From Aminiphilus circumscriptus DSM 16581 (GTDB lineage: Bacteria > Synergistota > Synergistia > Synergistales > Aminiphilaceae), in contig NZ_JAFY01000005.1 of assembly GCF_000526375.1 (NCBI RefSeq), positions 186,001 to 250,000 of the forward strand: 64,000 nt of DNA. The letters run 5' to 3'. The notes under the pieces were generated by a model, which worked only from the letters and a program-made list of their open reading frames with translations, searched no databases and was not told the DNA's origin. Below, one piece after another: positions 46,924 through 55,896 of the stretch. A program made the position numbers and the translations under genes. Numbering within the stretch: position 1 is the stretch's first letter; each line of letters starts with the position of its first letter.

Positions 46924-48129
46924 TCAATTGTACCGAGAGGTCACTCGCATCGCCAAAGCGCGTCGCCAGACCGCAGGAGTCGCACAGCACGTCACGCCCA
47001 TCACCCAATCGGCGGAGCCTCCACCTTTTGCCCTCACGCTCTCGTCCCGTATCAGTTCGCGGCAATCGACGGAACATGCGCTCCCCCGGGCAAGGATGAA
47101 AGGAAAGGGGGCATCGCTCCCCGAAGGAAGCAGGGCAAGAACGAGACTGTCCGGGCGTTCCGTCACCAGACGCTTCACGGGCGCAGTGGCGAGATCCCTT
47201 GGAAGTGCGGGAACAACGACATGGCAGAAGGGAACTCCCTGGAGCGACTCCTCTTCCCAGGGAAAATTCAGATAGGGTTTGACTTTGTCGAGCACCTTTG
47301 CCAAAGCTCCCCGTTCCTCCTGGACTCTGTCATACACCTTCTCAATTTCACCGACGGGGCAGCCGATCCGACGGGAAAGTCTCCGAAGAACCTTTCCACA
47401 CTCGGCCAGTCGGGACTCTCCGTGAACAGTGAAGGTAAACTCCCATTCGGGCGCACTTCCTCCGTATCCGGTGACAAAGAGCCGCCCCACTTGATCCGTG
47501 TGCTCCACATGGGTACCCGAACAGGCAATGACGTCCACATCAGGGATGGAGACGACCCGGATACGATCATCCTCCAACCGATCCCAGTTTGCCTTGAGTC
47601 TCGGAAGAGAACGGGCCTCCTCCCTCGTCAGTTCGGAAATTTCGACGGCAAGTCCCGACGCGACAAGCCCATTCGCTCGTTCCTCCGCCGCAAAGAGCAT
47701 CTCCCAGTCCACAATTCCGTCGTAGTGCACATATACAGTGGACTCCTCCTCTCCGATGGCGACCTTGTAGATGTGAAGTCCCTCCCGGGAATCCTCGAGC
47801 ACTCTAGAAAGGAGATGTTCCCCCGTGTGCATTCTCGAAAGGAGATACCGTCGCTCCATGTCGATCTCGGTTTCAACGGACATGCCTTCCCGTGGAATTC
47901 CCGCTTCGATACACACGGGAGCGACGAGAAATCCGTTCTCGCGATGGCAATCGACAACGCGGGCGAGGAAATTCTCCCCCCGAAGCGTTCCCGAATCTCC
48001 CGGCTGTCCGCCTCCGGAAGGTCGAAAGGCGGCTCCCTCAAGGACAAGGACCGCTTTCTCCTTGCGCATCTCACGCACCGCAACAACACGTGCAGTTTTT
48101 CCGGAAGCTGCCTGGCCTCCGTGCTCCAT
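46924..48129 (-). CDS. AlaX-type alanyl-tRNA editing hydrolase
   Basis: Free-standing editing protein that deacylates Ser-tRNA-Ala (or Gly-tRNA-Ala). GGGQPGDSG is the glycine-rich motif. The zinc site is H101-x3-H105 (MHTGEHLL) and C203-x3-H207 (ACSGTHVEH). The C-terminal 150 residues carry a DHHA1-like nucleic-acid domain (GGGSADWVMG), as in long AlaX. Length 401 from the ATG at 48129, which has GGGAGGAG upstream. It lies 22 bp before the acyl-CoA synthetase and probably on the same transcript. Confidence 0.9.
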   Translation of the reverse strand: MEHGGQAASGKTARVVAVREMRKEKAVLVLEGAAFRPSGGGQPGDSGTLRGENFLARVVDCHRENGFLVAPVCIEAGIPREGMSVETEIDMERRYLLSRMHTGEHLLSRVLEDSREGLHIYKVAIGEEESTVYVHYDGIVDWEMLFAAEERANGLVASGLAVEISELTREEARSLPRLKANWDRLEDDRIRVVSIPDVDVIACSGTHVEHTDQVGRLFVTGYGGSAPEWEFTFTVHGESRLAECGKVLRRLSRRIGCPVGEIEKVYDRVQEERGALAKVLDKVKPYLNFPWEEESLQGVPFCHVVVPALPRDLATAPVKRLVTERPDSLVLALLPSGSDAPFPFILARGSACSVDCRELIRDESVRAKGGGSADWVMGVTCCATPAVWRRALAMRVTSRYN

Positions 48130-48160
48130 AAAAACTCCTCCCCGCATTGGATCGATTCGT

Positions 48161-48195
48161 AAAAAAAAACGAGGGAGAGAAGACTCTCACCCTCG
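48161..48195 (-). terminator. Terminator after the RelA/SpoT-domain gene
   Basis: Minus-strand CGAGGG and AGAG arms with a 2-nt bulge (48170-48195), followed by nine T. It lies 36 bp after the stop at 48231. Confidence 0.9.
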
Positions 48196-48230
48196 ATATG
48201 TACCTTTGCGTTCCTCCTTCCGGAGGAAGG

Positions 48231-49394
48231 TCACTCCACACCCTTGATCCGATCCGTAGCACCCTTGATGCCAAGCTGCACGAGGTCTTTCTTCTGCAGC
48301 ACATCCCATTTGGCATTGAGAACCAGAAGGAAAAACAAGGAATAGATATCGATTCTCCAGTGAGGGATTTCTTTTTCGAAGGAGCGAAAAATCGTACGCA
48401 GATGTTGCCGTCCGACTCCGCCGTTTTCCATCTCTCCCAGAAAGGCTTCAAAATCCTCCATAGAGGTGATGTCCGCCGCAGAAAGGATCGCCACGAGGTT
48501 TTCCAAGCTTTTCTCCTCGTATTCCTCGGAGCGTGAACTTGTCGGATAGCCGATTTCCATGGCTATGGCAGTCCATTCCCGAAGCTTCTGCGCGTGGGTT
48601 TCAAAATAAAGGCGAAGCGTCTGTACGGAAATTTCATCCCCTCCGGAACGATTCTGCGCAAATCGGAGAGAAGCTCCGGTAGTGCGAGGTATTTCTCCCC
48701 CCGCTCCTCCGGAAGGTTTCGGCCCCTTTGGAGACTGGAACACCCCCGCACCTCCCGAATCGGGAGGAAGAGGCCCCTGGCGAACGAAATCCCACACGGA
48801 GAGAAAGCCCTCGTCGGCCTCTTCGAGAAGGGCACTCATGCGGAGCAGTTTACGTTTCAGCAGGCTTTTCGACTGAACGACCTCATCGTAAGGAAGTTTT
48901 TTCGTGATGGCCGACCAGGCATTCTGGAGAATCGTCCGAACCTGGATCTCCGCCTTCAGATCTCCGTAACGGCGCCATTCCCGCAGTGTCGCCCTGTGTG
49001 GAGCGAGGGACACCGCATAGTGAATCGATCGGTATCCGTAGGCATCGGGATCCTGAAGGGCATCGTAGGGAACGGAGAAATCTTTGTGGACGGTGAATTC
49101 CTCCTCCACCATGCGAGCGATCTTCTCCAGATCCTCCGCGAAATACAAAACCACCCGGACGCCGGAGAGGTCGTACATTTCGTTGACAGGATCCCGAAAG
49201 GACGCCGAAGGATTCGTGATGCGCTGCATGAACCTCTCGATGCTCTTGGTTCGGCTCTCCAGATGAAACAGTTCAATTCCCACCTGTTCCAGGAGATCCT
49301 GTACAAGATGCTCCAATCGCTCGGTAAAACCCTGGTAGAGGCTGTGCTCTCGAATATAGAGATCTTTCCATTCCTCGACGCTTCGGACATCCAT
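48231..49394 (-). CDS. RelA/SpoT-domain (p)ppGpp synthetase, no hydrolase domain
   Basis: Stand-alone alarmone synthetase of 387 residues. Catalytic blocks are RTKSIERFMQRI, DLSGVRVVLYF, GYRSIHYAV and AEIQVRTILQNAW, so the ATP- and GDP/GTP-binding residues appear intact. There is no HD hydrolase domain, TGS or ACT domain. After the synthetase fold (to about residue 210) comes a Gly/Pro/Ser-rich linker and a helical C-terminal domain (about 290-380) that I do not recognise. Typical small alarmone synthetases are only about 210-260 residues. I chose ATG at 49394; in-frame upstream codons lack a good ribosome site. Confidence 0.9.
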   Translation of the reverse strand: MDVRSVEEWKDLYIREHSLYQGFTERLEHLVQDLLEQVGIELFHLESRTKSIERFMQRITNPSASFRDPVNEMYDLSGVRVVLYFAEDLEKIARMVEEEFTVHKDFSVPYDALQDPDAYGYRSIHYAVSLAPHRATLREWRRYGDLKAEIQVRTILQNAWSAITKKLPYDEVVQSKSLLKRKLLRMSALLEEADEGFLSVWDFVRQGPLPPDSGGAGVFQSPKGPKPSGGAGGEIPRTTGASLRFAQNRSGGDEISVQTLRLYFETHAQKLREWTAIAMEIGYPTSSRSEEYEEKSLENLVAILSAADITSMEDFEAFLGEMENGGVGRQHLRTIFRSFEKEIPHWRIDIYSLFFLLVLNAKWDVLQKKDLVQLGIKGATDRIKGVE

Positions 49395-49468
49395 GCACGA
49401 ATCACCACCCGTGATCGAGTTTGGCCCTCCATTCCTCCATGACCCCACGCACACCCCACCAAGAAGTA

Positions 49469-49497
49469 AGTGTACCCAAAAATGCGCACACCATCAA
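49469..49497 (-). promoter_or_regulatory. Probable promoter of the RelA/SpoT-domain gene
   Basis: TTGATG (49492-49497) and TACACT (49469-49474), 17-bp spacer, on the minus strand; 4 of 6 matches in each box. The leader of about 65 nt contains a 12-codon open frame (49402-49440). Confidence 0.55.
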
Positions 49498-49548
49498 CTG
49501 GACGTAAATACCCGCCGGTTTCCCGCAGAGCCTCGAAAGAAGGTTTCT

Positions 49549-52500
49549 CTAACGGGACAGTCCGGAAAGAGCGCGCTTCGCCTGGTCATTTTCGGGATCG
49601 AAGAGAAGAGCGTTTTTGTATGCTTCCAGCGCCAGAGCTTTCTGCCCCTTTCGAAGTGCCGCGTACCCAAGAAGGGTATAGGCAGTGCTGTCGAAAGGAT
49701 TGATTCTCAGCGCTTCCTCAAGTTGTTCCATCGCGGAATCGACCATGCCCTTGCGAAGAAGGGCGTGCCCGAGGAGAACACGGGGAAAAGCGTCTTCCCT
49801 CGCAACTCCGACGACGGGAGCAATACGGTCCGCGGGGTTCACTCTCCCGCGTCCCACATACGAAGAAGCCACCGCGGCGTTTCCGTAGAGCGCTTTCATT
49901 TGCGGATCAAGGCGAATGGCCCGCTGTAGCATCTCCGAAAAAGGTTCCCCGGGCAGACTTTCCCGAGGCAAGGCAAGGTGCCAGAGGCCGGAGAATCCGG
50001 CAGAAGAGACGCCCGCTCCCGCCGGGGACGGAAGCCAGAAGGGAGTTTCCCGAGGAAGAGAAAGCCATCCTTCCGTTATCATCGTATTGCCTCCGACGGA
50101 AGACCTGTTCGACTCCCACAGGGGTCCCATCTCCCGATATTCCGTCGGGCGCGAGGCTTCAGGTTGACGCAGAGATTTTTCGAAAGCACGGAGCGCCTGG
50201 TCGAACTCCCCCCTCCGGAAATAGAGATATCCCTCGTTCTCCAAGAGAACCGCATTCTCCGGCGCCTTGTTTCGAGCCGAAAGCAGAACCTGCAACGCCT
50301 CGTCGTACTGTCCGAGTTTAGCATAGGACCACGCGAGACTGTTCAGCACGTCCACCCGTTCCGGGCTTTTTCGAAGCACGTAGGCATATTCTCCCGCGGC
50401 CTCTCTGTACATACCGAGATCACTCAGCGCCTCGGCAAAGAGAAAGCGGAGCTCCGGATCTTCCGGAACCAGCAACACCGCCTCCCGCAGTTGCACAGCC
50501 CCCTCGTACGTCCGTCCGGAAGCAACGAGTTTTTTCCCTTTTTCGGCCAACACAGCCGCTTCTCTTCGCTTCCGCTGGGCTTCGAGCCGAGAACGCACAC
50601 CGGAGAGAAGTCGCTTGGCTTCGGCATCCTTGCCGGGAGACGTTCGGATCGCTTCGACAAGAATGTTCTCCGCTTCCTGCAGCAGACCGGAAACAGCGAG
50701 CACCCTCCCCAATCCGGTCAAAATCTCTCCCTGCTCGACGCTGGATTCCGTTCCGGCCTCTCTCGAAAGAGCAAGAGCAGCTCGATAGGTCTTCACTGCA
50801 TCCTGGAAGTGACCCTGACGTTCCTCATCTCCGGCTTTCCGGAGCAACTGCTCCATCCGTTGCTTCCTTTCGGCTTTTTCCACGGCTTTTCGCGCCGTCT
50901 CCACACGTCGGGCTATCTCCCGATCTCCCGGTACGGATTTCAGTGCCCGTTCATACGCATGCAGCGCCTCCGCCTCTTTTCCCGCAGCAAAGAACAATTC
51001 CCCCTGGCGGACGAAAAGAAGCGGATCCATGCGCTCTTCCGCGACTTCTCCGTAAAGGGTGGCCGCTTGAAGGTTCTCCCCGGCGGCAGCCAGGGCATCG
51101 GCTCGCCCAAGCTTCTCCCGGAGAGCCAGATCCTTCTTCTGTTGCTCTTCCGACACGTTTTTCGCGGTCAGACATCGTTCAAGTGCCGCCTTTGCCTCCA
51201 GGTCGCCCGAGGAGAGAGAGAGCAGTTCTTCGTAGACGCGCACAGCCTCGTCAACCCGCCCCAGAGCCGCATAGGAATCCCCCAGTCCCCTCAGAGAGAG
51301 CAGATTTTCGGCATCGAGGTCAAGGACCCGGCGAAACACCACAGAGGCATCCTCGTACCTGCCCTGGTCCTGCAAGGATTTTCCCTCTGCCAGAAGCGCC
51401 TTTGTCTCCTCGGTGACGTGGCGTTCCCGCTCCAGGGAAACCAGACGGGCCGCTTCTTTTCTGGCTTCATCCAAAGCGGCAAGGAGTCGGGAATCATCGG
51501 GGTTCAAAGTCAATGCCCGTTCGTAAAGAGCAATGGCCTTCGCAGGTTCCCCCGAACGGCGGTACACATCTGCAAGCATGTCGAGAACCGAGGGATCCGC
51601 CTGATCGGTTCCAAGCACCTTCTCCAGGACGCTTTTCGCCTCGTCGTCGCGTCCCAGACACAGAAGCGCGGCACCCAATCCCTTCTGGGCATCGGGAAGA
51701 AGCGCAACCCTGGCGAGAGCCTTTCCGAAAGCATCCACCGCCTCTTCGCACGCTCCGAGGTGGAGATAGGCATCTCCCAAGCCTAAATACACTAGCGCAT
51801 CTCCGGAATCGATGCTTTCACTCCTGCGATAGGCTGCTACGGCTTCATCAAAGCGACCAAGCGCGCGCAGTGTTTCACCGAGGAGAAAATATTCCCCCCC
51901 ATTTCCATCGTTTCCGGAAAGTCCCCTTTGGAGATACTCCAATGCTCCCGCATAATCCCCCTGCCGAAAGAGACGTTCACCCGAGGCGATAAGGCGGGCC
52001 GGGCGCTGCAAATAGGACCACACGCCGAAGAGTAGAACTCCCACCGCCAGAAACGATGCACCGACGAGAAGCCATTTACCCGCCGGAATCCGCCCTCGCT
52101 CACTCGTCTTCTCCTTCGGGGAAGACAACGCGTCGGCTCCGAGGGGCGAGTGAAATGATTCTTCAGGCTTCGAGTCCGCATCTCCGGCCACGGAAAAGGG
52201 TTTCGGAGAGGCATCCCCGGGAGCGGAGGGTTCGCCCAAAAGCACGACTTCTTCGGCATTCGTTTCGGCCTCGAAAGAATTTTTTCCCAGGGCAGCAATC
52301 GAAGGCTCCGGATTTTTCTCCGAAACAGGGGCGAGATTTTCGCCGAGACGAGGTTCACGAAGAAAGGCGGCAGGGCCAGTATCGTTCACGGTGGGCTCCT
52401 CCAGCGTTTCCTCCGTCGGTTTCGCCGCCACTTCCGGAATACCGCCCAAAAAGGTCAAGAGGGCTGAACCGGCCTCGGCCTCGACAGAGGCGGATGACCG

Positions 52501-53097
52501 CGGTCCCTCCGACATGGGCATAACGAACGACTCCGGTTGAACCAAGGGTTCCCGCGCCGCACGAAGCGGAGAGGGTGCTTCGAAAAAGGTCACCAGTCCC
52601 TGCGGCAAAGAACGTGCTTCGGCTTCCGGGGAAACCGGAACCGAAGGCGCGGCGAGAAAGTTCGCCAACTCCGTCGGAATCGGTTTTTCTTCAGGCAAAG
52701 ATGCAGAACCGGTTTGTCCGTCCATCGCCCTGGTTGCCGCATAACCGAACACATCCGCCCAGGGTGGCATCGTCCCTTCCGTACCCGGAGAGACACGCAA
52801 CGGGGCAAGGTATTCCCGGGCTTTTTCCCATGCATCCATAGCCCACAGGGCAAGCTCCCGCGAATTCTCGATCTCCTCCCGGAAACGGCGTAGAAACGTC
52901 TCCCGCTCCGCTTCGTCCCCCGAAGCGACAAGCGAAACAAGTCCGTACTCCAGGGCACGGACAAGCACGTCGACTTCTTCGGGAAAATTCGAACATTCCT
53001 CGAGCAGGAGAAGACGAAGACGTCCCGGTTCACGGAGCAGTTCGGCCCCTTGCCGGGAAAGAAGATCATACAGCTTCGCCTGTGGCACGTCGTTCAT
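49549..53097 (-). CDS. Large membrane-anchored TPR protein
   Basis: 1182-residue scaffold. The first 120 residues are soluble and helical. Residues about 125-340 are acidic, Pro/Glu/Ser-rich and probably disordered. One membrane segment (WLLVGASFLAVGVLLFGVW, about residue 350) precedes about 800 residues of tetratricopeptide repeats (for example RFDEAVAAYRRSESIDSGDA and YEEAL-type helices) and a Lys/Arg-rich coiled coil. With the topology suggested by charge, the N-terminus is cytoplasmic and the TPRs periplasmic. Such proteins organise complexes; the partner is unknown. It is probably monocistronic (GGAGGTG before the ATG). Confidence 0.85.
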   Translation of the reverse strand: MNDVPQAKLYDLLSRQGAELLREPGRLRLLLLEECSNFPEEVDVLVRALEYGLVSLVASGDEAERETFLRRFREEIENSRELALWAMDAWEKAREYLAPLRVSPGTEGTMPPWADVFGYAATRAMDGQTGSASLPEEKPIPTELANFLAAPSVPVSPEAEARSLPQGLVTFFEAPSPLRAAREPLVQPESFVMPMSEGPRSSASVEAEAGSALLTFLGGIPEVAAKPTEETLEEPTVNDTGPAAFLREPRLGENLAPVSEKNPEPSIAALGKNSFEAETNAEEVVLLGEPSAPGDASPKPFSVAGDADSKPEESFHSPLGADALSSPKEKTSERGRIPAGKWLLVGASFLAVGVLLFGVWSYLQRPARLIASGERLFRQGDYAGALEYLQRGLSGNDGNGGEYFLLGETLRALGRFDEAVAAYRRSESIDSGDALVYLGLGDAYLHLGACEEAVDAFGKALARVALLPDAQKGLGAALLCLGRDDEAKSVLEKVLGTDQADPSVLDMLADVYRRSGEPAKAIALYERALTLNPDDSRLLAALDEARKEAARLVSLERERHVTEETKALLAEGKSLQDQGRYEDASVVFRRVLDLDAENLLSLRGLGDSYAALGRVDEAVRVYEELLSLSSGDLEAKAALERCLTAKNVSEEQQKKDLALREKLGRADALAAAGENLQAATLYGEVAEERMDPLLFVRQGELFFAAGKEAEALHAYERALKSVPGDREIARRVETARKAVEKAERKQRMEQLLRKAGDEERQGHFQDAVKTYRAALALSREAGTESSVEQGEILTGLGRVLAVSGLLQEAENILVEAIRTSPGKDAEAKRLLSGVRSRLEAQRKRREAAVLAEKGKKLVASGRTYEGAVQLREAVLLVPEDPELRFLFAEALSDLGMYREAAGEYAYVLRKSPERVDVLNSLAWSYAKLGQYDEALQVLLSARNKAPENAVLLENEGYLYFRRGEFDQALRAFEKSLRQPEASRPTEYREMGPLWESNRSSVGGNTMITEGWLSLPRETPFWLPSPAGAGVSSAGFSGLWHLALPRESLPGEPFSEMLQRAIRLDPQMKALYGNAAVASSYVGRGRVNPADRIAPVVGVAREDAFPRVLLGHALLRKGMVDSAMEQLEEALRINPFDSTAYTLLGYAALRKGQKALALEAYKNALLFDPENDQAKRALSGLSR

Positions 53098-53243
53098 GGG
53101 TGCACACCTCCAGGAGCCCTTTGTGCAGACCGCACGGAATGTATTCCATCATAGCAGAACGTGGAGAAAATGGGAGACTTTGGAAACACCACAATGAAAA
53201 TCGGACTATCTCTTCGAAAAACGGTTGAGAGAGAAACGGTCCG

Positions 53244-53284
53244 AAAAAGAAAATCCCCCTTCCTTCTCTTCGAAGAAAGGGGGA
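53244..53284 (-). terminator. Terminator of tRNA-Leu
   Basis: On the minus strand TCCCCCTT pairs with AAGGGGGA around an inner CTTC/GAAG helix; TTTTCTTTTT follows. It lies about 20 bp after the tRNA. Confidence 0.85.
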
Positions 53285-53301
53285 CGAGGGTTTACGGAGA
53301 A

Positions 53302-53386
53302 TGGTGCCGGGGACGAGACTTGAACTCGTACGGGTCTCCCCACACGCCCCTCAAACGTGCGTGTCTACCTATTCCACCACCCCGGC
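53302..53386 (-). tRNA. tRNA-Leu (anticodon GAG)
   Basis: 85-nt class II tRNA on the minus strand. Acceptor GCCGGGG pairs with CCCCGGC. The anticodon stem CACGT/GCGTG encloses loop TTGAGGG (anticodon GAG). A long variable arm (TGGGGAGACCCGT) is typical of leucine tRNA. GAGTTCAAGTCTC is the T arm. The CCA end is encoded. Confidence 0.97.
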
Positions 53387-53398
53387 AACGCGAGGCAC

Positions 53399-53427
53399 AT
53401 TATACTGAGCCTTTCTCTTTCCGTCAA
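53399..53427 (-). promoter_or_regulatory. Promoter of tRNA-Leu
   Basis: TTGACG (53422-53427), 17-bp spacer and perfect TATAAT (53399-53404) on the minus strand, 12 bp before the tRNA. Confidence 0.9.
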
Positions 53428-53503
53428 CTGCGTTTTTGTTTTTCTCGTCCTTCCGTTTTGTCTTTCATCCCGCCGGAAGTCGGTTTCGAAAGCCCTTGGG
53501 AAG

Positions 53504-53593
53504 CTCTGAATAACGACCTTTGGCTTTCCCTTGACTCGGGTCACATCAAGCTCTGCGAGGCGCCCTGCTGGGCTGTCGCAGCCTTATTCAGAG
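53504..53593. repeat. 90-bp interspersed element, copy A
   Basis: Bounded by the inverted repeat CTCTGAATAA / TTATTCAGAG. It matches copy B (59565-59654) over the full 90 bp without gaps and with about ten differences. It starts 30 bp after the rplS stop. No open frame of its own is convincing; the inside can fold into short hairpins. The gaps on each side (53428-53503, 53594-53623) hold nothing else I recognise. Confidence 0.85.
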
Positions 53594-53623
53594 ATTCCCT
53601 TGCAGCATCAGGAAAGATCTGGC

Positions 53624-53971
53624 CTACTGACGGCGCTCCTTGATACGGGCAGCCTTGCCACTGAGGCGTCGCAGGTAATAGAGTTTCGCCCTGCGAACCT
53701 TACCGAGGCGCACGACTTCGATTTTTTCCACGCTGGGACAATGGAGAGGGAAAATACGCTCCACACCCACGCCGTTGGAAATTTTTCGAACCGTGAACAT
53801 CTCCTTCAGTCCTCCATGTTTCCTGGCGATAACAACGCCTTCGAAAACCTGAATCCTCTCCCTGTTCCCTTCCTTGACTTTCACATGGACCTGCACCGTA
53901 TCCCCTGCACGAAACGTGGGGATCTCCTGTTTGCAGTACTTCCTTTCCACCAATGCAATCTTGGGGTCCAT
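53624..53971 (-). CDS. rplS: 50S ribosomal protein L19
   Basis: 115 residues. [22 protein letters not shown] and [13 protein letters not shown], then [20 protein letters not shown], are the L19 core. It follows trmD by 90 bp and is the last gene of the ylxM-ffh operon, directly before repeat copy A. I saw no hairpin with a T-tract after it. Confidence 0.98.
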   Translation of the reverse strand: MDPKIALVERKYCKQEIPTFRAGDTVQVHVKVKEGNRERIQVFEGVVIARKHGGLKEMFTVRKISNGVGVERIFPLHCPSVEKIEVVRLGKVRRAKLYYLRRLSGKAARIKERRQ

Positions 53972-54061
53972 CTCATTCCCTCCTCAGGATCTCGCGTACA
54001 TCCTCTTTCCAGGCGAACGGCCCGATATTCCAGGCCTTGTGTCTCCGTCGTCGTCTTTCCG

Positions 54062-55318
54062 CTACCTCCAGCCGAAAAATCGGTCGAGGAGCACCGAAAC
54101 GGCACTCCGCACCGAAAGGTGATTGTAAGCACCCTCACCTCCGCGAATCGGCTGCAGCTGTACGTCGCACGAAGCGAGCACACTCTCGTCGAGCCCCCAT
54201 CCCGTGCCGAACAGAAAAACCACCGGGCGGGCATCCTCGACAATCCGTCTCTTCAGTTCCAACCAGTGCACCGCGCCTTTTCTGGAACGAGCACTGGTCC
54301 CTACAACCAATGGAACATTCCGTTCCTTTTTCTCGACCCACCGGAGCATGCCGCGAAACTCCGGAAAAACCTTTATTCGTCGGAGCGCCTCTCCGCGTTT
54401 GGGATTGAAGGTCGCCCCATATCCTTCGGTCCAATGGGCCACGATGGTTCTCACCATCTCCCTCTGCCCCTCGAGAGGCGTGACGACGCAGAAACGCCGC
54501 ACGCCGAACGTAGTGCACGTCCTGGAGATGTCGTGAAGATCGAGCCCTGTCACCGCAGTGGTGGTGACGTTTCCCAACCTGTCCAGGACAGGATGATGCA
54601 GCAAGGCCACATAGGCTCCGCAGGGCAGGTAAGGCTGCACGTTCGCCCGGCTGAGAACGTCCGGGCGTCGCCGAAGCGTCCGAAGAACCGCCTGGCGTCG
54701 CCGCCAGGACCGGACAACCTCGTGGTCACCCGACAGAAGTGCCTCGGGGACGGACTCTCCACGCCACACCGAAGGGCGGGTGAAATGCGGCGTATCGAGA
54801 AATCCTCGAAAGAACGAGTCCTCTTCGACAGCACTTTCCTTGCCCACCACGCCGGGAATTCTTCGGGCCACTGCGTCGATGAGCACCATGGCGGGCAGTT
54901 CGCCCCCCGTGAGCACATAGTCGCCGATGGAGACTTCCATATCCACGAAACGGCGCGTAAAGCGCTCGTCCAATCCCTCGTAATGCCCGCAGACAATGAA
55001 AAGATGCTCCTGCGCGGCGAGTGATTCCACCATTTCCTGGGTCAGAACGGCCCCCTGGGGGCTCGTGCCAAGGACGAAAGGACGTGCGCCGTCCCCTGCG
55101 GCCTTTTCCAGCGCTTTAGCCAACGGTTCGGCCATGAGCACCATGCCGCCTCCTCCGAAGGCATAATCGTCCACCTGACGATAGGCGCCATCGGCGAAGT
55201 CGCGAAGGTCAAGCACATCCACCACGAGTCGTTCCGCCGCCACCCCTCTCCCCACGATGCTCGTGGAGAGAAAGGACTTCAGAAAATCGGGGAACGCCGT
55301 GACAACGGTGATTCTCAT
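54062..55318 (-). CDS. trmD: TrmD tRNA (guanine-N1)-methyltransferase fused to a second SAM-dependent RNA methyltransferase domain
   Basis: 418 residues, far longer than the usual 240-250. The first 240 are TrmD (m1G37 in tRNA): GGGGMVLMAEPL, CGHYEGLDERF and SIGDYVLTGGELPAMV form the trefoil-knot SAM site. The last 180 (PCGAYVALLHHPVLDRLGN, RRFCVVTPLEGQREM, VFLFGTGWGLDESVLASCD) look like the SAM-dependent RNA methyltransferase family Methyltrn_RNA_4, which in other genomes is a separate gene next to trmD. No stop codon or frame change separates the two. The start overlaps the rimM stop by ATGA. Confidence 0.94.
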   Translation of the reverse strand: MRITVVTAFPDFLKSFLSTSIVGRGVAAERLVVDVLDLRDFADGAYRQVDDYAFGGGGMVLMAEPLAKALEKAAGDGARPFVLGTSPQGAVLTQEMVESLAAQEHLFIVCGHYEGLDERFTRRFVDMEVSIGDYVLTGGELPAMVLIDAVARRIPGVVGKESAVEEDSFFRGFLDTPHFTRPSVWRGESVPEALLSGDHEVVRSWRRRQAVLRTLRRRPDVLSRANVQPYLPCGAYVALLHHPVLDRLGNVTTTAVTGLDLHDISRTCTTFGVRRFCVVTPLEGQREMVRTIVAHWTEGYGATFNPKRGEALRRIKVFPEFRGMLRWVEKKERNVPLVVGTSARSRKGAVHWLELKRRIVEDARPVVFLFGTGWGLDESVLASCDVQLQPIRGGEGAYNHLSVRSAVSVLLDRFFGWR

Positions 55319-55896
55319 TCTTCCCAAAGTCCCTCGGGAATGCGGACCTCCATGATCCGCCTCTCACCGTCCACACGGAGCACCACCTCGCGAACGGCGG
55401 GAAACATACGTTCCTTTCCCTCGGGATCCTCCAGGACATAGATGTCATGAGCTCCCGTCTGCAACACGTTTTTCAAGATGCCGCGCATTGTGCCGTCGTC
55501 CGCGTCCCGGACTTCCATTCCAAGCAGATCTTCCACCCAGAACGCTCCGTCCGGAAGAGGCATGCGCTCTTCTTTGCGAACCTTCACGAGAGCACCCCGA
55601 AGATTTTCCGCCTCATCGCGGTCCGCAATTTCCTCGGTGGAAACGATGAATTGTCCCTTTCCCTCAAGAACTGCCACATTCGTCACCGTCACCGTGCGGA
55701 GATAGGCCCCGGAGGGACGGAAGAGCCGCATCTTTTTCATGGAGAAAAAACGCTCGGGAAAATCCGTGAGCGGGAACACCTTCAACGCTCCGGCGATACC
55801 GTGAGCACCAACCAGGCGCCCCACCGTCACCGAAGGCGCTTCTCCTCCTTTTTCTTCGGGAAGAACGTTCTTCTTCGGCATGCTCGAAGCAGCCAC
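55315..55896 (-). CDS. rimM: 16S rRNA processing protein RimM
   Basis: Ribosome maturation factor that binds S19. VTVGRLVGAHGIAGALKVFP starts the N-terminal barrel; the C-terminal PRC barrel has PDGAFWVEDLLGMEV and GAHDIYVLE. Length 193. Start is GTG at 55896, directly after the khpA stop, with GGAGGA 6-7 bases upstream; an internal ATG five codons in is possible. Confidence 0.94.
   Translation of the reverse strand: MAASSMPKKNVLPEEKGGEAPSVTVGRLVGAHGIAGALKVFPLTDFPERFFSMKKMRLFRPSGAYLRTVTVTNVAVLEGKGQFIVSTEEIADRDEAENLRGALVKVRKEERMPLPDGAFWVEDLLGMEVRDADDGTMRGILKNVLQTGAHDIYVLEDPEGKERMFPAVREVVLRVDGERRIMEVRIPEGLWEE

Noticed and set aside
49978-51786. 602-codon plus-strand frame opposite the TPR protein
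   Set aside because: Shadow of the TPR codons; no family features and no ribosome site.
53161-53643. 160-codon plus-strand frame spanning tRNA-Leu and repeat copy A
   Set aside because: It runs through a tRNA and a non-coding repeat; the shared peptide-like segment with the frame at 59.6 kb is simply the repeat translated.
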